DNA of 6,089 nucleotides, from the NCBI GenBank assembly GCA_020635815.1, contig JACJZB010000019.1:1-6089 (forward strand). The letters are read 5' to 3'. The position numbers and the translations under genes are program-made. Positions 1 through 5,586 of the stretch are shown here, one piece after another. A model generated the notes under the pieces. It saw only the letters and a program-made list of their open reading frames with translations. It did not search any database and had not been told where the DNA came from. Origin of the DNA: Flavobacteriales bacterium (lineage in GTDB: Bacteria; Bacteroidota; Bacteroidia; Flavobacteriales_E; Vicingaceae). Position 1 is the stretch's first letter, and every line of letters begins with the position of its first letter.

Positions 1-2660
1 TAGCAGTTACAGACCACAATACACCTTTAGGTATAAAAGAAATTCAAGCAGCTGCAAAGGATAAACCGATTACCATATTCCCTGGTGTAGAGATTACTTG
101 CGATTCAACAAAAATTCATTTATTAATTTTATTTGACCCATCTAAAGGAGAAGAAGAAGTCAAAAGTTTTTTAAGCAAATGTGACATAGAACACTCTGTG
201 TATGGGGATCAATTGGCTTCAACAAATAAATCAGTTGTGCAGGTTGCTAATATTGTAAGAGATAAATGTAATGCTATAGTAATTCCTGCCCATATAGATG
301 AGTTTTCTGGAATATTTAATTTAAGTCATCAAAATTTAATTGATTTTTATGAGCGTCCTGATATTACAGCGGTTCAAGTAGTTCACAAGGCTTTTTATGA
401 TAACAATGTTCCTGCCGATTTTCATAGTCAATTAGTTCAATATTATGGTAATACAAAAAGTACAATTGATGTTACCGCTTGGAAAAAACCAGTTGATTTA
501 GCCAAAGAAAAAAATATTTCTATCCTAACATTTTCAGACAACCCACATAAGGTTGGTGATTCCAGACACGGTCTTTGGGGCATTGGTTCTCGCTTCACTT
601 GGATAAAAATGGATGAAATACCTTCATTAGAAGGTTTAAGACAAGCATTCCTACTTCCCGAGCATAGGGTAATGAATGACTTTGACATCAAAGATTCTGA
701 CCCAAATAAACAACCCGTTATTTGGTTTAAAAGCCTTAAAGTTACTGGCACTAATTTAACCACAAAACAAGATTTAGAAATTGACTTTAACCCACAACTG
801 AATACAATTATTGGAGGCAGAGGAAGCGGTAAGTCGAGTATTTTGAGGTTTATTAGAGGGGTTTTCAACCGAGCAGTTAATCTTGCAGATTTTGAAGACC
901 TTTTAAAGGAGCAAAACTTATTTTATAAAAAAGCAGATACATCTCACAAAAAAGAAACGATAGGTGTTTTCGACCTTGATACATCTGTTGTTGAAATAGA
1001 AATAGTCCGTAAAGAAGTACTATATAAAATCGTAGCAAGTAAAATAAATTCCGCTTCAAGCCAATTAATAGAAGTCTTTAAATGGATTGACGGTTCTTGG
1101 GCTTTAGTAAAAGATGATGATAAGGACTTCTTAGAAATATTTGAATTTGAGCAGTACTCACAAAAACAAATATATGAGATAGCTAAGAACCCAAATGCTT
1201 TACGTGAAAGGATTGATAACGCTATTCCTGTGTTACAAGATGTATTAGAGCGAAAGAGTAAAATTGCTAATGAATTTTTAGAAGCAAGAACAAGCCTACG
1301 AACAAAACAAGGAACAATTGGCGGTAAGACTAAAATTAAAACCGACTTAGAGGACATTAACAATACCCTCAAAGCTATAGATAAATCAGGTATAACCACT
1401 ACCATTAAAAGCACCGATTTTTTTGTTGAAGACCAAAAACCTATTAAATCATTCACTGAATTAATTGATGAGCTAAAATTAGCTTTGGAGCAGGTGAAGG
1501 CAAGTTTTACAATTCCAACTATTGATACTGTCAGTATTCAAGAATCACACAGAGAAGAAATAGAAAATTTAATACAAAATGCTACTCAATCAATAATTCA
1601 GCAGGAAAAAGAATTAGATAAAATTATTTTAGAGGTTGGCAAATTAAAATCAACATTCGATTTAGCTATTCAAAATTCTGACTGGCAGAAAGCACTTAGT
1701 TCACTTCTTGCTGAAATAGAAGAAAAGAAAAAAGCACTATCTGAATCTGAAATAGAGGCTCTCTCTAAGTATCAGCAGCTAAAATTAGTTGTAATTGATA
1801 AACAGCAAGAATTAAAGGCGATAGAGGCTATTGAAAAGGAAATCATTGACATTAATGCTAAATGCACTAACCTACTAAAGGAATATGTTGATGTTTGTAA
1901 AGAAATAACAGAAATCCGTTCTACATTCATATCAGACCATATTACTGCTGATAATATTAAAATTGAAATAAAAGGTTTTAGAAACCAAGATGATTTTGAA
2001 AGTCAGATAAGATCCATAATAAGTAATGATTCTTCATTTGGTGACGATATTGAAAAATTAAAAACCTTATGTTTTACTGGCATAGTTGAGAATAAAATAA
2101 AAGATTGTAAAAAGGCAATTTTAGATGCTCACTACAGCGATATTTCATCCGAACATTTTGGCGGTCATTTCAAAAATGCACTGAGGAAATTAAGCCCAAG
2201 TCAGATAGATAGTATTGAGCTATTTATGCCCGAAGATGAGATTATCGTAAAATACAAACCTGAAGGTTCAACAGGTTTCAAACCATTATCAACCGCATCA
2301 GCAGGTCAAAAAACAGCAGCTATTTTAACCTTTCTCCTTTCGTTTGGCGATATTCCATTATTACTTGACCAACCCGAAGATGACCTTGATAACAGGTTAG
2401 TTTATGACTTAGTTGTAAAAGGCTTAAAGAAAGCAAAAGAGAAACGGCAAATTATAGTAGTTACTCATAATGCTAATATTCCAGTAAATGGTGATGCAGA
2501 ATATATTCTATCAATGGATTCAACAACTACGGATATTAAAGTCCTTCATTCAGGAACAGTAGAAAACAGTGCCATTAAGAAAGAAATTTGTGATGTAATG
2601 GAAGGAAGTGAAAAAGCATTTCAACTAAGGTCAGAACGCTATAAAACAATATTTTCATAA
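1..2660 (+). CDS. PHP-domain / SMC-like ABC ATPase fusion (TrlF-type), 5' end outside the window
   Basis: The frame is open from the left edge to the TAA at 2658-2660, giving 885 visible residues (numbered here from nt 3). The GTG at 198 is not the start, because recognisable PHP-domain sequence lies upstream of it. PHP metal-ligand candidates are D4-H5 in TDHN, E30 in GVEIT, H39, H97 in PAH, and D179/H182 in SDNPH. Only the first HxH motif is missing, presumably off the window with about 50 residues. An ABC/SMC ATPase follows: Walker A GGRGSGKSS (271-279), a Q-loop-like EQYSQKQ around nt 1145-1170, a long Glu/Lys-rich coiled coil about nt 1480-1930, signature SAGQK (766-770), Walker B LLLDQPED with D789, D-loop LDN, and H-loop His822 in VVTHN. 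PHP domains are metal-dependent phosphoesterases or nucleases. SMC-like ATPases with inserted coiled coils typically engage DNA ends or complexes and gate an effector. Both active sites look intact. A role in defence or nucleic-acid processing is inferred from architecture and neighbours; the substrate is unknown. Confidence 0.9.
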   Translation, partial: AVTDHNTPLGIKEIQAAAKDKPITIFPGVEITCDSTKIHLLILFDPSKGEEEVKSFLSKCDIEHSVYGDQLASTNKSVVQVANIVRDKCNAIVIPAHIDEFSGIFNLSHQNLIDFYERPDITAVQVVHKAFYDNNVPADFHSQLVQYYGNTKSTIDVTAWKKPVDLAKEKNISILTFSDNPHKVGDSRHGLWGIGSRFTWIKMDEIPSLEGLRQAFLLPEHRVMNDFDIKDSDPNKQPVIWFKSLKVTGTNLTTKQDLEIDFNPQLNTIIGGRGSGKSSILRFIRGVFNRAVNLADFEDLLKEQNLFYKKADTSHKKETIGVFDLDTSVVEIEIVRKEVLYKIVASKINSASSQLIEVFKWIDGSWALVKDDDKDFLEIFEFEQYSQKQIYEIAKNPNALRERIDNAIPVLQDVLERKSKIANEFLEARTSLRTKQGTIGGKTKIKTDLEDINNTLKAIDKSGITTTIKSTDFFVEDQKPIKSFTELIDELKLALEQVKASFTIPTIDTVSIQESHREEIENLIQNATQSIIQQEKELDKIILEVGKLKSTFDLAIQNSDWQKALSSLLAEIEEKKKALSESEIEALSKYQQLKLVVIDKQQELKAIEAIEKEIIDINAKCTNLLKEYVDVCKEITEIRSTFISDHITADNIKIEIKGFRNQDDFESQIRSIISNDSSFGDDIEKLKTLCFTGIVENKIKDCKKAILDAHYSDISSEHFGGHFKNALRKLSPSQIDSIELFMPEDEIIVKYKPEGSTGFKPLSTASAGQKTAAILTFLLSFGDIPLLLDQPEDDLDNRLVYDLVVKGLKKAKEKRQIIVVTHNANIPVNGDAEYILSMDSTTTDIKVLHSGTVENSAIKKEICDVMEGSEKAFQLRSERYKTIFS

Positions 2661-2671
2661 CAACCATTAAA

Positions 2672-3574
2672 ATGATAATTTATAACACCACAGGAAATAA
2701 GTTAGTACAAGTGAAGGAAAAGCCCTTTAAACTTGAACGTGAAATACAATCAATTTTTGAAAGCAACCTTCAAAACATTATGGGTTTGTTGTTTGTCAAA
2801 TCTGAATTTACAATCAAAAACAAGCGTATTGATACGCTTGCTTATGATAAGCAAACTAACGCCTTTATTATAATTGAATACAAGAGAGATAAAAATTATA
2901 GTGTAGTTGACCAAGGCTTAACCTACTTAAATTTAATGCTCCAGAACAAGGCAGAGTTTATCTTAACATACAATGAAACCTTAAAAGATATTTTGCATAG
3001 TAAAGATGTTGACTGGTCTCAATCAAGAGTTGCTTTTGTTTCTCCAAGTTTTACAGACAACCAAATATCAGCAAGTGATTTCAAAGACTTTGGTATTGAA
3101 TTATGGGAGATTAAGCAATTTGAAAATAATACAATAAGCATCAACACAATTAAGAAAAGTAGTGGTGCTCCAAGTATCAAACCATTGTTGGAAAATAGCG
3201 ATAGTCTAAAAGAAGTTAAAGAGAACATCAAAGTTTACACAGAAGAAGACCATTTTAGCAATGGTTCAGATTACATTATTGAATTATACGAGAAGTTTAA
3301 ATTTTCAATTCTCAACCTTACAGATGGCATAGAAATATTACCGCAGAAGTATTACATAGCATTTAAGAAAGGCTCTAACATTTCAGATATTGAAATTCAA
3401 AAGAAGTCATTAAAAATATTCATTAATGCAAAAATTGGCACTCTTGATGATCCAAAAGGTTTAGTAAAAGATGTTTCAAATATTGGGCATAGAGGAAATG
3501 GGGATTATCAAATCCAAATAGAAAACGACAAGGATTTAGAATATATAATGAGTTTAATAAAACAAGTTTTATAA
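2672..3574 (+). CDS. Predicted PD-(D/E)XK nuclease-like protein with C-terminal DUF5655-like domain
   Basis: This 300-residue protein starts 11 bases after the PHP-ATPase stop and is probably co-transcribed with it. The N-terminal half reads as a restriction-endonuclease-like fold: a helix with E22-R-E24, then D54 in RIDTL, a beta strand ending in E69-Y-K71, and VVDQGLTYL (78-86). Together these form the D-(x)n-E-x-K catalytic pattern plus the conserved Gln. The C-terminal part (about 195-300) resembles the DUF5655 domain: a helix YIIELYEKFK, strands around YYIAFK and LKIFINAK, then GHRGNGDYQIQI and a final helix. Proteins of this two-domain type are often labelled 'predicted transport protein' (COG3586), a name that does not fit the nuclease-like motif. 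No Shine-Dalgarno is visible before the ATG, which is usual if the host is a member of the Bacteroidota. The metal-dependent nuclease activity is inferred from motifs, and the target is unknown. Its position suggests that it acts together with the upstream ATPase. Confidence 0.82.
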   Translation: MIIYNTTGNKLVQVKEKPFKLEREIQSIFESNLQNIMGLLFVKSEFTIKNKRIDTLAYDKQTNAFIIIEYKRDKNYSVVDQGLTYLNLMLQNKAEFILTYNETLKDILHSKDVDWSQSRVAFVSPSFTDNQISASDFKDFGIELWEIKQFENNTISINTIKKSSGAPSIKPLLENSDSLKEVKENIKVYTEEDHFSNGSDYIIELYEKFKFSILNLTDGIEILPQKYYIAFKKGSNISDIEIQKKSLKIFINAKIGTLDDPKGLVKDVSNIGHRGNGDYQIQIENDKDLEYIMSLIKQVL

Positions 3575-3578
3575 TAAT

Positions 3579-3761
3579 ATGGCAAGGAAAAGCAGATATA
3601 CACCTTTACAAAGAATAGAACGAAACCTTCGGTTTTCGTTCAGTTGTATGCTTTCAATGATGTTTTCCCCAAATCACACAAGACCATTCAGTTGGTGGTC
3701 TATAATTGGGTTTTTAGGGCTTATTGGTTTTATGGGCTATATGGTTTCAATTTCAAACTGA
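3579..3761 (+). CDS. Possible small single-pass membrane protein
   Basis: This 60-residue ORF starts 4 bases after the upstream stop codon. The first about 20 residues are strongly basic (RKSR, QRIERNLR). Residues about 39-57 (from WWSIIGF to GYMVSI) are hydrophobic and Gly-rich, enough for one membrane span, with the basic N-terminus predicted to face the cytoplasm. I do not recognise a family. The tight spacing suggests that it is the last gene of the PHP-ATPase/nuclease operon. One caution is that a stem-loop (3618-3641) lies in its coding sequence and could instead be part of the upstream gene's 3' untranslated region. The protein-like residue pattern supports a gene, but its short length means a chance ORF cannot be excluded. 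Confidence 0.5.
   Translation: MARKSRYTPLQRIERNLRFSFSCMLSMMFSPNHTRPFSWWSIIGFLGLIGFMGYMVSISN
3618..3641 (+). other. Stem-loop inside the small ORF, possible attenuator or mRNA 3'-end structure
   Basis: GAACGAAACC (3618-3627) pairs with GGTTTTCGTTC (3631-3641) around the 3-base loop TTC. The stem has ten base pairs and one bulged T. It lies 43 bases after the stop of the nuclease-like gene and inside the first third of the 60-residue ORF. No T-run follows, so it is not a standard intrinsic terminator. It could slow translation or protect the upstream mRNA from 3' exonucleases. No function is demonstrated. Confidence 0.45.
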
Positions 3762-3800
3762 TATGCTTTTGACTATGTTAATTTGCACTATTATTTCTAA

Positions 3801-3829
3801 TTTACTTTTTAAAGCTTTCCGTATCTTTG
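3801..3829 (+). promoter_or_regulatory. Bacteroidota-type promoter for the 3834 gene pair, probably giving a leaderless mRNA
   Basis: TATCTTTG at 3822-3829 is an exact match to the TAnnTTTG -7 element known from Bacteroides and Flavobacterium. A weak -33 candidate, TTTA, lies at 3801-3804 with 17 bases between the elements. The -7 box ends only 4 bases before the ATG at 3834, so initiation a few bases downstream would fall at or next to the start codon, leaving almost no 5' leader. The 8-base palindrome AAAGCTTT (3811-3818) sits in the spacer and could be a small operator half or chance. The weak -33 is the main doubt. Confidence 0.6.
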
Positions 3830-3833
3830 TAAT

Positions 3834-4607
3834 ATGAAAAGCGTTGGAAACATAGAATTTATTGTTCGTGGTTCGCTTGGTGATAATGAAATCTCTCCGA
3901 GCAACATAACACTTTCTATGCTTTCAACTTTCGCAAAAGATATTTCTGATGTATTAAACTCGATTCAGGAACTAAAAAAAGAAGATGTTGTAATTTCTGT
4001 TGTAGAAGGTTCTTTTAAGATAAAGGCTTTAATTGCGTTAGCAGCATTAAATATTGTTAAAGCGGATATTGAAACGCTAACTTCTTCTTCTGATTTTTCT
4101 TCGATAAATGAGAAAAGAAGCAAGATTTTCGAAGATTGGTATAAGAAAACAAAATCACAGAGTGGTTTGGAATTTGAGATATTACCAGAAAACCATATGG
4201 GTATTAAAATCAATTCAGATAGTGTTTTTAAGCGAACTGAGAATGATATTTGGATAGAAGGCGAGCATTATTTGTATGGTATTATAACAGATATGGGTGG
4301 GTCTCAAAAACCTAACATTCATTTTACCTCAGATTCAAATCAAAGCTATTTAATTGACTGCACAAAGGATGACATTCTTAATGAAAAAGAAAATAGGGTT
4401 TATCACCCAGCAGCAATTAGAGTTTTAGCAAAACAGAACTTAATAACTGGCGAAATAAAAGACCCAAAATTTGCCTCATTTATTGAATATAACCCTGTAT
4501 ATGACGAAAACATTCTTCTAAGCACAATTGAAAAAGGGAGAAATGCCTGGTCAGATGTTCCAGATCACATTGAGTGGGTTCGTAATTTACGTTTAGAAGA
4601 TGAATAA
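3834..4607 (+). CDS. Uncharacterised protein paired with a PIN-domain ribonuclease, putative antitoxin or partner
   Basis: This 257-residue protein is not a family I can name. The N-terminal 80 residues alternate strands and helices: IEFIVRGSL, then a helix LSTFAKDISDVLNSI (about 31-45), then VVISVVEGSFKIKALIALAAL (about 52-72), whose hydrophobic end is too short and mixed to be a confident membrane span. Residues 92-112 are charged and helical. The C-terminal half looks like a small beta-rich domain: HYLYGIITDMG (145-155), KPNIHF, SYLIDC, a turn, AIRVLAKQNLITGEI (194-208) and FASFIEY. The protein ends in an acidic tail (LEDE). The gene has its own promoter and overlaps the PIN gene by 8 bases in another frame, so the two are translationally coupled. 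That order, with an upstream partner and then a PIN nuclease, is typical of VapBC-like modules, but no DNA-binding fold of the usual VapB types is visible and it is about three times longer. An antitoxin role is inference. Confidence 0.85.
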   Translation: MKSVGNIEFIVRGSLGDNEISPSNITLSMLSTFAKDISDVLNSIQELKKEDVVISVVEGSFKIKALIALAALNIVKADIETLTSSSDFSSINEKRSKIFEDWYKKTKSQSGLEFEILPENHMGIKINSDSVFKRTENDIWIEGEHYLYGIITDMGGSQKPNIHFTSDSNQSYLIDCTKDDILNEKENRVYHPAAIRVLAKQNLITGEIKDPKFASFIEYNPVYDENILLSTIEKGRNAWSDVPDHIEWVRNLRLEDE

Positions 4608-5073
4608 ATCAGTTTTATTAGATACATCATTTGTTATTAGTCTTGTTGATGATTCCAGAGTGAATCATCAAAAGGCTGTTATGTTTTACAAATATTTCAT
4701 TGAGAATAAAATAGCAATGATATTATCGTCCATCGTTACAAGTGAATTTTGTACAAAACAAGATATTTCCGATTTACCTTTAAATAATTTTAAGCCTTTA
4801 CCTTTCAATATTCCTGACAGCTATCACATATCTTCCTTGTTTGATGATATTTATAAAAAAAGAGAAGGTCAAAACAGGGCTTGTGTAAAAGATGATTACA
4901 AAATTTTGAGCCAGTGTGTATTTAATAAAATAGATTATTTTATTACTGAAGATTTCAACCTTCACAAAAAAATATTGTCTTTAAAATCAAGCAAGAAACT
5001 ACAGTTGACATCTATCCATCTTCCTGATGGTTATGAAATAGCATTTAATATCCCACCAACATTATTTCCATAA
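4600..5073 (+). CDS. PIN-domain ribonuclease, VapC-like
   Basis: This is a 157-residue PIN-fold protein of normal length for the family. The acidic active-site residues are all visible: D8 in the opening strand VLLDTSFVISLVD, E49 in SSIVTSEF, D98/D99 in CVKDDYKIL, and D118 in YFITEDFNL, in the canonical order. PIN toxins such as VapC are Mg2+-dependent endoribonucleases that cut tRNA, rRNA or mRNA, but the specific target cannot be read from sequence. The start is chosen because it places D8 at the usual distance from the N-terminus. It also gives an ATGA-like overlap of 8 bases with the upstream gene, and AGAAG lies just before it as a weak ribosome-binding sequence. The protein is soluble and presumably cytosolic. 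The toxin role is inferred from fold and pairing. A non-toxin housekeeping PIN nuclease is the main alternative, and is less likely in this setting. Confidence 0.85.
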   Translation: MNKSVLLDTSFVISLVDDSRVNHQKAVMFYKYFIENKIAMILSSIVTSEFCTKQDISDLPLNNFKPLPFNIPDSYHISSLFDDIYKKREGQNRACVKDDYKILSQCVFNKIDYFITEDFNLHKKILSLKSSKKLQLTSIHLPDGYEIAFNIPPTLFP

Positions 5074-5078
5074 AAGCG

Positions 5079-5095
5079 GTGTGGCAGAGCCACGC
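5079..5095 (+). terminator. Weak hairpin just after the PIN gene
   Basis: GTGGC-AGA-GCCAC (5081-5093), extended by a wobble and a G-C pair to 5079-5095, begins 6 bases after the PIN-gene stop. No T-run follows (ATTATTAAG), so it fits only loosely as an intrinsic terminator. The same bases can alternatively pair with 5539-5546 or 5226-5234. Confidence 0.3.
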
Positions 5096-5113
5096 ATTAT
5101 TAAGACCCACCCA

Positions 5114-5163
5114 GCCAACGCACAAAACACGGCTTATGCACTGCCAACGCACAATGCCAACGC
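5114..5163 (+). repeat. Short direct repeats of GCCAACGC
   Basis: GCCAACGCACAA occurs at 5114-5125 and 5143-5154, and the core GCCAACGC again at 5156-5163. Related CCCAACGCA copies recur at 5712-5720 and 5750-5758, outside block A. Spacing is irregular, so this is not a tandem or CRISPR-type array. Confidence 0.6.
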
Positions 5164-5207
5164 TTCAGTGCATACTATGGTACTGCCGCCATTTTTAAAC
5201 TGTCATA

Positions 5208-5334
5208 CTTTTTGTGTGGGCTGTTCACACCGCTATACAGCACATTGCTTTTTTGTTTAAAGCATATATTTTTTAGCGGTATAAACTAAAAAAGCAAAGA
5301 GCTGTTGCCAACCCTCCACAGCCCAAACAAAAAG
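5208..5334. repeat. Bulged long hairpin A1
   Basis: The outer stem is 17 bases (5208-5224 against 5318-5334) with a single mismatch at 5216. The fold continues inward with ACAGC (5237-5241) against GCTGT (5301-5305). It then has TTGCTTTTTT plus GTTTA (5245-5259) against TAAAC, a bulged T at 5287, and AAAAAAGCAA (5282-5297). The apical loop is about 22 bases. An alternative stem, ACCGCTA (5229-5235) with TAGCGGT (5274-5280), competes with the upper part. Extrahelical bases and internal loops give it the look of a folded recombination or RNA structure, but no integron attC core (RYYYAAC/GTTRRRY) is present at the ends. Confidence 0.7.
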
Positions 5335-5344
5335 CCGCTACATT

Positions 5345-5360
5345 CCAACCACCACCACCA
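5345..5360 (+). repeat. Short ACC microsatellite
   Basis: A run of four ACC units followed by A (5348-5360) lies between hairpins A1 and A2. It is simple sequence with no visible role and is the source of the His-rich stretch in the overlapping spurious ORF. Confidence 0.6.
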
Positions 5361-5388
5361 TTTCGCTTATGCCAGTATTAAAAATGTC

Positions 5389-5510
5389 GGAAGCTACATT
5401 AACATAATGTGGCATTATAGTACTGCCTTTTTCCCTGCTTATGCAAGCATCCAACCGCACAGTCAGTCCTATAATAACATTATGTTAAGTATCCAGCACC
5501 ATAGCTGTCC
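5389..5510. repeat. Bulged long hairpin A2
   Basis: TTAACATAATGT (5399-5410) pairs perfectly with ACATTATGTTAA (5477-5488). After an internal loop (GGC against A), ATTATAG (5414-5420) pairs with CTATAAT (5469-5475), then ACTG (5422-5425) with CAGT (5464-5467). At the tip TGCTT-ATGC-AAGCA (5436-5449) forms a terminal hairpin. Outside, GGAAGCTA (5389-5396) can pair with TAGCT-G-TCC (5502-5510), although this competes with the block A stem at 5494-5504. Confidence 0.7.
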
Positions 5511-5544
5511 TTATCAGTCCAGAGCCGTGTTTTAACCAGCCGCA

Positions 5545-5575
5545 CCCCACCCAAAACCCCAATTCCCCACCACCC
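5545..5575 (-). other. G-quadruplex motif on the minus strand
   Basis: The plus strand has C-runs at 5545-5548, 5550-5552, 5557-5560, 5565-5568 and 5573-5575, separated by 1, 4, 4 and 4 bases. The minus strand therefore carries five tracts of three or four G with short loops (TGGT, AATT, TTTT, T), a canonical G3+N1-7 quadruplex motif. It sits exactly at the boundary between palindrome blocks A and B. Such motifs are uncommon in AT-rich genomes. Folding in the cell is not shown. Confidence 0.75.
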
Positions 5576-5586
5576 ATTTCAGCGGT

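Larger units (their letters stand above)
5078..5546. repeat. Large nested imperfect palindrome (block A) in gene-free DNA
   Basis: Arms pair in correct nested order across about 470 bases. GGTGTGGC (5078-5085) pairs with GCCGCACC (5539-5546) with one G-T wobble. AAAACACGGCT (5124-5134) pairs with AGCCGTGTTTT (5523-5533) perfectly. ACTG (5140-5143) pairs with CAGT (5515-5518). CTATGGTACTG (5175-5185) pairs with CAGCACCATAG (5494-5504), 10 of 11. Inside sit two separate sub-hairpins, listed on their own. No coding ORF fits: the only ORF of note (5305-5535) is low-complexity His/Ser-rich and shows no family. This could be a structured non-coding RNA, a degenerate palindromic mobile element, or folded recombination sites. 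I do not recognise it. Confidence 0.65.

Noticed and set aside
443..1456. Minus-strand ORFs at 443-868, 877-1059 and 944-1456
   Set aside because: Shadows of the PHP-ATPase gene, whose plus-strand frame has clear catalytic motifs.
3019..4213. Minus-strand ORFs at 3019-3231 and 3965-4213
   Set aside because: Antisense to well-supported plus-strand genes, with no recognisable content.
5114..5163. CRISPR-like array from the GCCAACGC repeats
   Set aside because: The repeat unit is only 8-12 bases, spacing is irregular (29 then 13 bases), and no cas gene is present.
5305..5535. 76-residue plus-strand ORF
   Set aside because: Low-complexity His/Ser/Tyr-rich translation arising from C-rich palindromic DNA, with no domain pattern and no promoter; it overlaps both sub-hairpins of block A.
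5074..5560. Integron attC array
   Set aside because: Bulged palindromes of suitable size are present, but no RYYYAAC/GTTRRRY core pairs frame them and no integrase is in the window; kept only as an analogy.
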